A DNA stretch of 64,000 nucleotides, from contig NZ_CP009889.1 of assembly GCF_000788395.1 (NCBI RefSeq), positions 930,001-994,000 on the forward strand, read 5' to 3'. The translations under genes and the position numbers were made by a program. The DNA comes from Pseudoalteromonas piratica. GTDB lineage: Bacteria > Pseudomonadota > Gammaproteobacteria > Enterobacterales > Alteromonadaceae. Each line of letters begins with the position of its first letter. The first letter of the stretch is position 1. This document shows, in pieces, positions 1 through 8,944 of this stretch. The notes under the pieces are model-generated. The model worked only from the letters and a program-made list of their open reading frames with translations. It was not told where the DNA came from and did not search any database.

Positions 1-110
1 ATTTCAGTATTCTAGCTATAATTATTGGTTAATAAACTTTGCTGGTAAGGGTGTTTTTTACTACACTTATCATCAGTTTGTAATATTTTTGTCACATTCA
101 GGGACGAATC

Positions 111-2876
111 ATGAAATCAATAAAAGCTAAACTAATGACTGGTGTTATCTGTGGCTTACTTTCGATGCTTATTGGCGCAATAGTATCTGTTTTAATTTTG
201 CGCGAATTAACCAAAGATTTTGATAATGTAATTCATCAAGAACTGGATGCACGAGAGCACGTTAATTTAGTTTTAGCTAACTTTAAAACTCAGGTGCAAG
301 AATGGAAGAACATTCTTATTCGAGGTCATGATGCTGAACAATACGACAAGTATTTAAAACGTTTTACAGACCGAGAAAATGATGTACAGCAATATCTGCA
401 ACAATTGCAAACTCGTCGATACCTACCATCGAGTTTAATTTCACAAATAGCAACTCTTGAACAACAACACCAAAAATTAGGCAGACTTTATAGGGATGGG
501 CTGATTGCCTTTCGCACATCAGACTTTAATACCCAAAAAGGCGATTTCGCCGTAAAAGGAATCGACCGCCCTGTAGTAAGTGCTTTAAATACATTGAGTG
601 CTCAAATTAACGAAATAGCTAAAAATGAAACCCAACGATTATCTTCCAAAAAAGACAAATTGATCCGTAACACCTTTATTGGTTTAACAATCATTACCAT
701 TATCACCATCATATTGCTGACTCGTTTTATACAGTTATTAATTACTAGACCGATAAACAGAGCAGCTTCTATCGCAGGTGAAATAGCAAAAGGTAACTTA
801 GATAATCAAATTAATGGTCATCAACGTGATGAAATCGGCTTGTTGTTAACTGCTCTTGATAGCATGCAAGCTAATTTAAATAACGCTAATAACAAGTTAA
901 ACGCACAAATAGCAGAACAACAGCGTTTAGCGAAAATAAATGGCCGAATTAAACAAGCACTCGATAATGTGGCTACCCCTGTATTACTTTGCGATGTTAA
1001 CAATCAGGTAATTTACGCGAATCGACAGTGCTACCAACTATTTAATAACCACTCAAACAATATTAAATCTTCTCAGCCACAATTTGACGCTAATAACTTA
1101 CTGAATTCATCTAGTAATGTTTTATTTGATAACCAACCAAATTACCAAACCTTGTTATTAGCACCTGAACAACAAATAGAGATTGAATTAAACTACCAAA
1201 ATACGACATTTTCACTGATTGCAGGACCTGTATCTAATGACACTGGTGAAAAAATCGGCATTGTCTATGAGTTTGTTGATTTATCAGAACAACGACTTGC
1301 TGAGCAACAAGTTGATAGCATAATTACCGCAGCTGTATCAGGAGAGCTCGAGACACGAATTGATTGTGATAAGTTCAGTGGTTTTATGCTGACTTTAGGA
1401 AGTGGCATTAATCAAATGCTTGACGCCATAGTAAAACCAATCAATCAAACACAAAACTATTTAACATTAATTGCTAACGGCCAAGTACCGAAGCAAATCG
1501 AAGGAGATTACCAAGGAGACTTCCTAGTAATAAAGCAAAGTCTTGAAAAATCGTGTCACGCTATCAATCGGTTAATCATAGATACAAATGATATCGTTAA
1601 AAGTGCAAGCATGGGCGAGTTATCAAAACGTGCTGATGCAAATGCACATAATGGCGATTATCAAAAAATAATCAGTGGTATAAATGAAACACTTGATGCG
1701 ATTGTCACACCAATAAATCAAACGTCACAGTATTTAAATCAAATTGCCAGCGGCAAAATTCCAAACCATATTAGTGATGATTACCAAGGCGACTTCCTAC
1801 AAGTTAAAGAAAGTTTACAAACCAGCTGTCGTGCAATAGAGCGCTTAATAACTGATACCAATGTATTAGTAGAAGCTGCATCTAATGGACAACTTGACCA
1901 ACGAGCTGATGGCGAGCATCACCAAGGAGATTTTGCCAAAATTATTATTGGTTTTAATGACACCTTAGATGCTATTACCCAGCCATTGCAAGAATGTAAA
2001 GAAGTAATGCAAGCGCTTGCCATCGGTGATTTATCAAAAACAGTTAATGGGCAATACAGTGGTGAGTTCGACGACTTAAAGCAAGCGGTTAACATTAGCG
2101 TTGATAACCTTTCTGCTCTTGTAAAACAAATAAGCTCAACAGCATCCCATATCACAGGTTCAGCTGATGAAATTAAACTGGGTATTAATGATTTAAGCAG
2201 TCGAACTGAATCGCAAGCTGCATCGATTGAAGAAACGACAGCGTCAATGAATGAAATCACCGAAACAGTGCGTCGAAACTCCGAAAATGCGCAGGTCGCT
2301 AATATGCTTGCCACAAATGCTGATGAGCAAGCGCAAGAAGGCGGTCGATTAGTTGGTGATACCGTTAATGCAATGAAAGAGATAAGCACGAGTTCTTCAC
2401 AAATATCCAGCATCATTGAAGTTATCAATGAGATTGCATTTCAAACAAATTTATTGGCACTTAATGCTGCAGTAGAAGCAGCACGCGCGGGAGAAAAAGG
2501 TAAAGGCTTCGCTGTAGTCGCCGCTGAAGTGCGTTCACTCGCTCAACGCAGTGCAAATGCATCAAAAGACATTGCAAGTTTACTCAATGACAGCGCAGTT
2601 AAAGTAGACCATGGAATGAAGTTAGTGTCTCAATCTGGTGAAACACTCGCAGCTATTGTGTCTGGTATTAAAGAGCTGTCACAAAATATGGCTAAGATTG
2701 CCGATGCAAGTGCGGAGCAAGCAAGCGGGATCAATCAAATTAATACGGCAATTAAACAAATGGATTCCATTATTCAACAAAATAATGGATTAGTAGAGCG
2801 TGCTAATGCATCAAGTAATCATATGGCTGAGCAAGCAAACGAGCTTAAGTTCTTGATGGCTAAATTTTCACACTAA
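111..2876 (+). CDS. Methyl-accepting chemotaxis protein with PAS and repeated HAMP-like modules
   Basis: Inner-membrane chemoreceptor of 921 residues that would signal to CheA/CheW. Seen: transmembrane helix about 10-31, a helical periplasmic domain of about 155 residues, second helix about 188-206, HAMP about 207-260, a PAS-like region about 280-395, then two direct repeats of 91 residues (438-528 and 529-619, each starting DAI(V)xPINQT and carrying a DYQGDF motif) plus a partial third unit, and a C-terminal signalling domain whose hairpin tip (about 774-814) contains [20 protein letters not shown]. The length exceeds an ordinary receptor (about 550-650) because of the PAS and repeat modules. 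The ATG is preceded by CAGGGACGA. No CheR-binding pentapeptide is visible at the C terminus. The family call is firm; the ligand is unknown. Confidence 0.95.
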   Translation: MKSIKAKLMTGVICGLLSMLIGAIVSVLILRELTKDFDNVIHQELDAREHVNLVLANFKTQVQEWKNILIRGHDAEQYDKYLKRFTDRENDVQQYLQQLQTRRYLPSSLISQIATLEQQHQKLGRLYRDGLIAFRTSDFNTQKGDFAVKGIDRPVVSALNTLSAQINEIAKNETQRLSSKKDKLIRNTFIGLTIITIITIILLTRFIQLLITRPINRAASIAGEIAKGNLDNQINGHQRDEIGLLLTALDSMQANLNNANNKLNAQIAEQQRLAKINGRIKQALDNVATPVLLCDVNNQVIYANRQCYQLFNNHSNNIKSSQPQFDANNLLNSSSNVLFDNQPNYQTLLLAPEQQIEIELNYQNTTFSLIAGPVSNDTGEKIGIVYEFVDLSEQRLAEQQVDSIITAAVSGELETRIDCDKFSGFMLTLGSGINQMLDAIVKPINQTQNYLTLIANGQVPKQIEGDYQGDFLVIKQSLEKSCHAINRLIIDTNDIVKSASMGELSKRADANAHNGDYQKIISGINETLDAIVTPINQTSQYLNQIASGKIPNHISDDYQGDFLQVKESLQTSCRAIERLITDTNVLVEAASNGQLDQRADGEHHQGDFAKIIIGFNDTLDAITQPLQECKEVMQALAIGDLSKTVNGQYSGEFDDLKQAVNISVDNLSALVKQISSTASHITGSADEIKLGINDLSSRTESQAASIEETTASMNEITETVRRNSENAQVANMLATNADEQAQEGGRLVGDTVNAMKEISTSSSQISSIIEVINEIAFQTNLLALNAAVEAARAGEKGKGFAVVAAEVRSLAQRSANASKDIASLLNDSAVKVDHGMKLVSQSGETLAAIVSGIKELSQNMAKIADASAEQASGINQINTAIKQMDSIIQQNNGLVERANASSNHMAEQANELKFLMAKFSH

Positions 2877-2895
2877 TTACTCTGTTTCATTAAAA

Positions 2896-2917
2896 AGGGT
2901 CAGTGATTACTGACCCT
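2896..2917. terminator. Bidirectional intrinsic terminator
   Basis: Perfect 9-bp inverted repeat AGGGTCAGT / ACTGACCCT around a GATT loop, followed by ATTTTGTTT on the plus strand and by TTTTTA on the minus strand. It lies between the convergent chemoreceptor and fumC genes and can serve both. Confidence 0.85.
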
Positions 2918-2924
2918 ATTTTGT

Positions 2925-4302
2925 TTACCCAATTCCCCCTTGCGTTAATTTAAGCGGATTGAGTAAGATTAATAACTCATCCCGTGAAAGGTCCGTTTCT
3001 TCAAGGGCAACATCCAGCACAGGACGTTTTTCTTTGTATGATTTTTTAGCGATTTCTGCAGCTTTTAAATAACCAATCACGGGATTCAATGCCGTCACTA
3101 ATATTGGGTTTTTATCCAGTGATAAATTGATATGTGCTTCATTCACCTTAAACGTTGCAATTGCTTTGTCAGCTAAGTGGTAGCAAGTATTTGTTAATAA
3201 ATGAATACTTTGCAGAATATTATGAGCAATCACGGGTAACATTACATTAAGTTCAAAGTTACCTGACTGCCCGGCTACTGTAATAGTTGCGTCATTACCT
3301 ATCACTTGGGCACCTACCATTGCTGCCGCTTCTGGGATCACAGGGTTTACTTTACCCGGCATAATTGACGATCCAGGTTGTAAGGCTTGTAATTCTATTT
3401 CGGATAAACCTGAAAGTGGGCCAGAGTTCATCCAACGTAAATCATTCGATATCTTTATAATCGCAATTGCTAGCGTCTTTAGTTGTCCTGACAAAGCAAC
3501 AATGGCATCTTGTGAACATATTGTAGAAAAAATTATCACTGCGAGTGAAACTAATGCCAACTGAACTGCTTAAATTAAGAGCGAACTTAGCTGCGAATTT
3601 AGGATCAGCATTAATTCCTGTTCCCACAGCTGTACCACCTTGAGCTAAGGGTTTTACACGCTCCAGAGCATTATTAATCCCACTAATAGCACATTCAATT
3701 TGGCTCTTCCAACTATCGAGCGTCTGAGCAAAAGTGATAGGCATTGCATCCATCAAGTGTGTGCGCCCTGTTTTACAAATATGCCCTATTTCTTGGTTTT
3801 TTTGGTTAAGGGTCTTTATTAAATGGTTTGCAGCAGGTAATAAATGGTAATAAACGCCTATACAGCTACTCACCTGAATTGTAGTAGGTATAACATCATT
3901 TGAACTCTGCCCCATATTAACGTGATCATTAGGATGAACAGGCACATTTAAACTGTTTGATGCCATAGTCGCAATCACTTCATTCATATTCATATTTGAA
4001 CTGGTGCCCGAACCAGTTTGAAATACATCCACCGGAAATTGATCATCAAATTCTCCTGTCAGTATAGAGTCACAGGCCTTAACAATTGCATCACTAATAT
4101 TACTAGGTAAATGACCCAATTCATTATTGGTAACTGCTGCAGAAGACTTAACATAAGCTAAAGCCTGGATAAACCAAGCAGGCATAGTGATACCACTGAT
4201 CGCAAAATTATCAACTGCCCGTTGCGTTTGAGCTTGGTATAATGCATTTACAGGTACTTTTAGTTCACCCATACTGTCTTTTTCAATTCTAAAATCAGTC
4301 AT
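2925..4302 (-). pseudogene. fumC: Class II fumarase, frameshifted
   Basis: Fumarate hydratase (fumarate to malate, iron-independent, TCA cycle) split between two frames. The N-terminal part runs from ATG 4302 (MTDFRIEKDSMGELKVP, the usual class II start; an ATG at 4308 overlaps the upstream stop) and carries GSGTSSNMNMNEV, NDHVNMGQSSNDVIPT and TGRTHLMDAMP. The C-terminal part in another frame carries the signature GSSIMPGKVNP, then GNFELNV and ALNPVIGYLKAAEIA, to the stop at 2925. The frame changes at the six-base T tract of the coding strand (A tract 3527-3532), where family proteins read N-x-F then QDA. The shift equals two lost or one gained base. All catalytic motifs remain, so this may be a recent mutation or a homopolymer sequencing error. 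It follows the fagA-like gene and a Fur box, as expected for the iron-starvation fumarase. Confidence 0.85.
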
Positions 4303-4304
4303 AT

Positions 4305-4640
4305 TCATTTCTCTGAACTTAAATATTCAAAACTTATGGTCCGCATCTCAGTCTCTAATTTGTAATAACGATTAAGTGTTCCATGGGTTGTTTTATAAAA
4401 TCGTTTCAGTGCAAGCAAAGGTTTATGTAAAAAATCTAAACACATGCGTCTGATAAAGATGTTAATTAACGGGTCACTAATTGCATTGAGTAAATCGAAA
4501 AATACTCGCCTTAGAAAAAGCTCATGTAATATGATGTTCTGAGTTTGTTCATAACGTTTTACGATATCAAACCCACTTTCAACTAGATTTGTTAAAACAT
4601 GATAGGCTTTAGCACCTGAACAGTGGTATAGCTTATTCAA
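4305..4640 (-). CDS. FagA-like small protein upstream of fumC
   Basis: Protein of 111 residues, rich in Leu, Arg and Tyr, with no signal peptide or convincing membrane helix. Its stop overlaps the first fumC ATG by four bases (ATGA), so the two genes are co-transcribed and probably translationally coupled. Known context: in Pseudomonas the Fur-regulated operon fagA-fumC-orfX-sodA starts with a small protein of similar size and unknown biochemical role. The segment RRMCLDFLHKPLLALKRF resembles what I recall of the conserved part of FagA, but I could not align it. The start is uncertain: the longest frame begins with TTG at 4640, no upstream ATG is in frame, and there is no clear Shine-Dalgarno. 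FagA identity is inference from position and size. Confidence 0.6.
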   Translation of the reverse strand: MNKLYHCSGAKAYHVLTNLVESGFDIVKRYEQTQNIILHELFLRRVFFDLLNAISDPLINIFIRRMCLDFLHKPLLALKRFYKTTHGTLNRYYKLETEMRTISFEYLSSEK

Positions 4641-4688
4641 ATTTTGAGAATACTGAGTATGTAGATCACAAACATTTATTTCTATTAA

Positions 4689-4703
4689 TGATAATTATTA
4701 TCA
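4689..4703 (-). promoter_or_regulatory. Fur box upstream of the fagA-like/fumC operon
   Basis: TGATAATTATTATCA is a perfect 7-1-7 inverted repeat and matches the classical Fur recognition unit TGATAATnATTATCA. It lies about 50 bp upstream of the proposed start at 4640, in a position to block transcription. It predicts iron-repressed expression of the iron-independent fumarase. Confidence 0.85.
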
Positions 4704-4750
4704 ATAATAGAAATTTAATACAACACCCTCGCAAATGCAAATAGTTATCA

Positions 4751-5629
4751 CTACAGTTTGTTCTCTTTAGTTTGATACATTAGATTATCTGCTTGTTGTA
4801 ATACATCTTCTAATTGGCTGTCTTCACTAAATAGTGCAAAACCAATACTTGCAGATACTGAAAAGTTATTTGAATCAATGGTGATTACTTTCATTAGATG
4901 ATTTTTTATACGTTCAATAACTTCTTTTGTGTATTTCTCTGCAGCTAATTGGTCTTCATTTAAAAACTCAAGAAGTACAACAAACTCATCGCCCCCTAAA
5001 CGTGCCACAAAATCGATTTGGCGTAAGTCTGATTGTAGTCTTCTAGCAATAATTTTCAGGGTTTTGTCACCAATATCATGACCATAAGTATCATTAATCG
5101 GCTTGAAATTGTCTAAATCAATAAACAACAATGCGGAATATTTAGTTTTTTCTTTATGAGATTTAAACTGCTTAAAGTGCTCATTTAAATGTCGTCTATT
5201 TGGTAACAAGGTGAGCGCATCTGTCAGTGAAAGGTATGTGACTTTGTTTTCAAGTTCTTTTTGCTCTGTAATATCAGTTGAAATCCCCAACAAACAAATC
5301 ACTTGTTCATTTTCATAAATAGGGGTTTTCACTTCGATGAAGTACTTTGTATTATTAAATTTATCGTGGGTAGTGATTTCTTCTTTACTGCTTTTACCTG
5401 CCAATACAGCGTTATCTATTTTCCTTAATTGCTCTACAGTTTTTACTTTAAAAAAATCATAATCGGTTTTACCTGCTACCTCCTGTTCACTTAAACCAAA
5501 TAGATCTCGGGTAATTTTATTAGCATAAATATAATGTAAATTTATATCTTTGATGTAGACGTAACAAGGTACTGCATCCAATGCAAGTTTAAGTTGTTCT
5601 ATCGTTTTGTCTTTTGTTTGATTCGACAT
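4751..5629 (-). CDS. PAS-GGDEF diguanylate cyclase
   Basis: Predicted cytoplasmic diguanylate cyclase (2 GTP to cyclic di-GMP) of 292 residues. An N-terminal PAS domain spans about 10-125 (VYIKDINLHYIYANK; DITEQKELE exit motif). The GGDEF domain follows, with DALTLLPNRR, the metal-binding DLDNFKPINDTYGHDIGD and an intact GGDEF at 212-216. The inhibitory I-site RxxD is present at R203-D206, exactly five residues before GGDEF, so product inhibition is expected. No membrane segment is visible, so the PAS domain should read an internal signal. AGAAG precedes the ATG. It lies upstream of the fagA-like gene on the same strand with 110 bp between, so it is probably a separate transcript. Confidence 0.93.
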   Translation of the reverse strand: MSNQTKDKTIEQLKLALDAVPCYVYIKDINLHYIYANKITRDLFGLSEQEVAGKTDYDFFKVKTVEQLRKIDNAVLAGKSSKEEITTHDKFNNTKYFIEVKTPIYENEQVICLLGISTDITEQKELENKVTYLSLTDALTLLPNRRHLNEHFKQFKSHKEKTKYSALLFIDLDNFKPINDTYGHDIGDKTLKIIARRLQSDLRQIDFVARLGGDEFVVLLEFLNEDQLAAEKYTKEVIERIKNHLMKVITIDSNNFSVSASIGFALFSEDSQLEDVLQQADNLMYQTKENKL

Positions 5630-5889
5630 ACTTCTTCTCGTAGTGACAGAGACTTAATCTGCTAAGCATCATAAGTATAGTCAACTGATTAAATTCCTTT
5701 TCGCACATATTAGAATAGTTAGCTTTATAAATTAAATTGTTATTACAATTCTGGGGATTAACGAATTAATTTATGACAATTGTCATGCTTATTTACTGAC
5801 AAAGGTCTCTAACAAGCTATTTCTTTTTAAATCACACTGTATTTGTACCGAATAACTCGGTCAGTCATTAAAGATAAAAGGAAATGGAT

Positions 5890-6594
5890 ATGTATTTATT
5901 TACTAAAAAGCTCAGTGTGTTACTTATTTCAGCAACGGCATTCACATCTAATTATGTGTTAGCAGCTCAAGACAACGTCGATCAAATCGAACGTGCATCA
6001 CAACAAAATGATATAGATTCTCTTTTACAGCTAAAACAAACATCGCAGGGGTTTGATAAAGCACTTGCCAGTTACCGTCTAGCCATTGCAAAAAACATAA
6101 CTGGCGACACTTCTGAAGCTTTGACGTTATTGGATGAGGCTCAGTCACTATTAACAACAGAGACTAACAGTGCTGATCAAAGTGAAACAAACGCTTTGTT
6201 AGCTCAAGTTTATGGCTATCGAATTTCTATAAAGCCAGTGTCAGGTTTTTACTACGGAATTAAATCAACTAACGCACTCAATACTGCATTTGAAATTAAT
6301 CAAGACAATCCGCGCGCGCACTTAATTAAGGGCATTGCAGCCTATAATACACCTGTATTATTTGGTGGCAGTAAACAGCAGGCTTTAAGCGCGCTGAATA
6401 ACGCCATTCAACATTATCAAATAGACGAAAACGTCGATTATCAATGGGGACAGGCAGAAGCATTTGTTTGGCGAGGCCTCACTCACTTAGCTCTTAATGA
6501 TACCCAAAGTGCCCTTGCTGATTGGCATACATCTCTACAACTTGCTCCTGATTATGCATGGCCGGCAATGTTGATTAATAGTAATCAAAATTAA
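5890..6594 (+). CDS. Secreted TPR-repeat protein
   Basis: Exported protein of about 234 residues with a Sec signal peptide (MYLFTKKLSVLLISATAFTS, cleavage near VLA-AQ), so it should be periplasmic. The body is helical TPR-like: SYRLAIAKNITGDTSEALTLLDEA, NPRAHLIKGIAAYN, and AEAFVWRGLTHLALNDTQSALADW near the C terminus. The start is chosen at ATG 5890: AAGGA at 5878-5882 gives a 7-nt spacer to it but only 1 nt to the ATG at 5884. It heads a four-gene same-strand cluster with a membrane protein, a DesK-type kinase and a LuxR-type regulator, which suggests a scaffold or sensory accessory role. The specific function is unknown. Confidence 0.8.
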   Translation: MYLFTKKLSVLLISATAFTSNYVLAAQDNVDQIERASQQNDIDSLLQLKQTSQGFDKALASYRLAIAKNITGDTSEALTLLDEAQSLLTTETNSADQSETNALLAQVYGYRISIKPVSGFYYGIKSTNALNTAFEINQDNPRAHLIKGIAAYNTPVLFGGSKQQALSALNNAIQHYQIDENVDYQWGQAEAFVWRGLTHLALNDTQSALADWHTSLQLAPDYAWPAMLINSNQN

Positions 6595-6666
6595 CTAAAT
6601 AGATCTTAAGTAACCATTAATTAACATTCTGGGTAGTTTTCTACCCAGTAAACAGGAGGCTATAAA

Positions 6667-7239
6667 ATGAAATCGTTAGAACAATATCGCGAAGAATTTA
6701 AACAGAAAAAGATGCTCGCAATGCCTATTGCAGGCTGCGCAGTGTGGTTCACATTAGGAATACTTGGTCTGTTCATTGAAACACAGTACTTGGGGCTAAT
6801 TACCTTTATTGGGACAGGCATGATCTTTTACATCGGTATTGGTGTTTCGAAGATTACCAATGAAAAATTATTGGTAAAAAAGTCTGAGCGCAATCCATTT
6901 GATAATTTGTTCCTAAGTACTGTCATTATGGCGTTAATGGGTTACGCGCTAGTTATCCCTATGGCGCAATTAGATTATACGACCATACCTCTCAGTGTTG
7001 GTGTCATATCCGGATTAATGTGGCTACCACTGTCATGGACATTACAACATCCAGTAGGCTTTATACATACCGTTGTACGTACTATTTCTCTTGTTATTTT
7101 ATGGTATTTATTTCCTGAGCATAGATTTGTTGTACTCCCTTTTGCTATTGTAGTTATCTATTTAATTAGTATTTATCAATTATATATACGTTGGCAAAGA
7201 CATCAGCATTCTAATTCAACAACGGTAAACGTGGGTTAA
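6667..7239 (+). CDS. Six-helix integral membrane protein of the kinase/regulator cluster
   Basis: Protein of 190 residues with about six hydrophobic helices (roughly 17-38, 44-63, 82-100, 106-125, 132-150 and 155-175) and a charged N-terminal stretch SLEQYREEFKQKK. A strong Shine-Dalgarno (AGGAGG, 6653-6658) precedes the ATG. The stop is 1 bp before the start of the kinase gene, so the two are almost certainly co-translated. I do not recognise a characterised family; small membrane proteins of this type are often DUF-annotated. Position suggests a partner or target of the two-component system, which is inference. Confidence 0.8.
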   Translation: MKSLEQYREEFKQKKMLAMPIAGCAVWFTLGILGLFIETQYLGLITFIGTGMIFYIGIGVSKITNEKLLVKKSERNPFDNLFLSTVIMALMGYALVIPMAQLDYTTIPLSVGVISGLMWLPLSWTLQHPVGFIHTVVRTISLVILWYLFPEHRFVVLPFAIVVIYLISIYQLYIRWQRHQHSNSTTVNVG

Positions 7240-7240
7240 G

Positions 7241-8320
7241 ATGGATAACTTTAAACAAAGCCTGGCTGTCGAAGGGAAATCATACTGGGTATGGGGGCCT
7301 TTGGCTTTCTCTAGCTTTTATTTTTTACCTTTAATATTCAGTTTTCAGCACTTTACACCAATCACTCTTTTTGTGATGGTGGTAATTTACCTCGCTTTTA
7401 TCTATTGCTATGTCAAAGCAGTGAATGCTAAAGGGGAAGATGCCCTTGTACCTGTTTTTTCAATTGTGTGTTTAGCAACGTTTGGCGCTTACATTACCCC
7501 TGGTACGCAAGCATTATTTGGTTTTGCATGTTATTTTTGTGGCTTTAACTTTCGAAGGAATAAAGGGTTACAAGGCCTAACTGGGGTTTTACTTGGCATA
7601 GCTTTATCAGCCTATTTATTTAACTTAATCGACCTCTACTATATTGTACCTGCATTAATTACCAGTATTGGTCTTTATTTTATGGGCCGTGCAGAGCGTC
7701 GCGAAAGGCAGCATCAATTAACTGAAGCAAAAAGCCAACAGCAAATTGAACACCTTGCCATGATTGCTGAACGTGAACGAATTGCACGTGATCTCCACGA
7801 CCTTGCAGGTCATAGTTTATCGTCAATTGCATTAAAAGCCGAACTGGCTGAAAAATTAATTGAAAGTGATCAAATTCAAAAAGCACAAAATGAGATACAA
7901 CAGGTTGCAAGTCTAAGCCGTGAACTGCTTTCTGATATCCGCCAAGCAGTCACCAACATGAAGCAATTTCAGCTCAATGAGCAGCTAGCCATAATTGAAA
8001 AGGATTTAACTCAAAATGGCTTTAAGGTCTCTATCAATAATCATTTAGATAATCCATCACAGGCTATTCAGAATGCACTGTCGCTTATTGTTACTGAGGC
8101 AAGCACTAATATTTTACGCCATAGCAATGGCAATACTGTAACAATCAATATTGACGAAAAAAACGTATCCGTTTGTGATAATGGTAGTGTAAAAACATTT
8201 ACCAGCGGTAATGGACTTAATGGCATCAAACAACGCATTGAAGCGCTTGGCGGTGAAATATTTGTTAGCAATAAAAATGGTTTTAATTTAGCCATTACTT
8301 TTAAAACGGATTTAACATGA
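7241..8320 (+). CDS. DesK-type sensor histidine kinase
   Basis: Membrane histidine kinase of 359 residues in the HisKA_3/NarX-DesK class. The N-terminal 150 residues form about five hydrophobic helices with little periplasmic sequence. Next comes a coiled-coil linker (about 150-175) and the dimerisation box ERERIARDLHDLAGHSLSS, with the phospho-acceptor expected at His186. The ATPase domain has an N-box-like ETEASTN-type segment (TEASTNILRHS, about 284-294), DNG at 313-315 and GNGLNGI at 323-329. It overlaps the regulator gene by four bases (ATGA). A sensor built almost only of membrane helices, as in Bacillus DesK, suggests it senses membrane state or a membrane partner, possibly the preceding six-helix protein; that is inference. 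Confidence 0.92.
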   Translation: MDNFKQSLAVEGKSYWVWGPLAFSSFYFLPLIFSFQHFTPITLFVMVVIYLAFIYCYVKAVNAKGEDALVPVFSIVCLATFGAYITPGTQALFGFACYFCGFNFRRNKGLQGLTGVLLGIALSAYLFNLIDLYYIVPALITSIGLYFMGRAERRERQHQLTEAKSQQQIEHLAMIAERERIARDLHDLAGHSLSSIALKAELAEKLIESDQIQKAQNEIQQVASLSRELLSDIRQAVTNMKQFQLNEQLAIIEKDLTQNGFKVSINNHLDNPSQAIQNALSLIVTEASTNILRHSNGNTVTINIDEKNVSVCDNGSVKTFTSGNGLNGIKQRIEALGGEIFVSNKNGFNLAITFKTDLT

Positions 8321-8919
8321 TAAATGTACTTGTAGTCGAAGATCAGCAAATGGTGAGAGAAGCAATCAGCACACTCATTGGTTTAGACCCATTTATTAAT
8401 GTCGTAGGACAAGCTGAAGACGGTAACTCTGCGATCTCATTTTTAGAAAATCATGCTATTGATATTGTGCTGTCAGATATTGAAATGCCAAACATGACTG
8501 GCATAGAGCTAGCTGAAGCAATGCAAAAAAGTAATACCAATTTGAAAATGATGATTATGACGACATTTTCAAAAGCAGGTTATATTAAACGCGCTTTAAA
8601 TGCAGGTGTGTATGCGTTTATTTTGAAAGAAGCCCCTTCAGAACAGCTTGTTAATGCAATTAAATCAGTGAACCTTGGCAAAAAGGTCATTGATCCCGAA
8701 CTTGCTTTGCTTGCACTATCTGATACTGACCCACTTAATGATAAAGAGCGAAAAGCCCTTAAACTTGCTGGAGATGGACTGAAAACCCATGATATTGCAG
8801 CAAAACTATATTTATCTGAGGGTACTGTTCGAAATTATTTATCTGAGGCCATCAGCAAACTTAACGCTGTTAATCGTGTCGATGCTGCGCGCATTGCACA
8901 ACAAAAAGGCTGGTTATAG
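8317..8919 (+). CDS. NarL/DesR-type response regulator
   Basis: DNA-binding response regulator of 200 residues. The receiver domain has acidic VVEDQQ at the N terminus, the phosphorylation site Asp54 (VLSDIEMPNMTG), Thr82/83 and Lys104 (FILKEAPS). A LuxR-type helix-turn-helix follows at about 140-198 (ERKALKLAGDGLKTHDIAAKLYLSEGTVRNYLSEAISKL). It is the cognate partner of the kinase it overlaps. The ending KLNAVNRVDAARIAQQKGWL is typical of DesR/NarL regulators. Targets are unknown; autoregulation of this cluster is the obvious possibility. Confidence 0.95.
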   Translation: MINVLVVEDQQMVREAISTLIGLDPFINVVGQAEDGNSAISFLENHAIDIVLSDIEMPNMTGIELAEAMQKSNTNLKMMIMTTFSKAGYIKRALNAGVYAFILKEAPSEQLVNAIKSVNLGKKVIDPELALLALSDTDPLNDKERKALKLAGDGLKTHDIAAKLYLSEGTVRNYLSEAISKLNAVNRVDAARIAQQKGWL

Positions 8920-8944
8920 TACCAGCCTTGGTTGTCGTTAACTT

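Noticed and set aside
1919..2428. 169-codon minus-strand frame inside the chemoreceptor gene
   Set aside because: Fully antisense to the conserved signalling domain, which explains the frame by codon bias.
111..2876. Histidine kinase call for the long PAS-containing protein
   Set aside because: The C terminus has the chemoreceptor hairpin and no ATPase motifs.
2925..4640. sodA or orfX as further members of the iron-regulated operon
   Set aside because: The operon ends with a terminator directly after fumC; nothing resembling superoxide dismutase is in the window.
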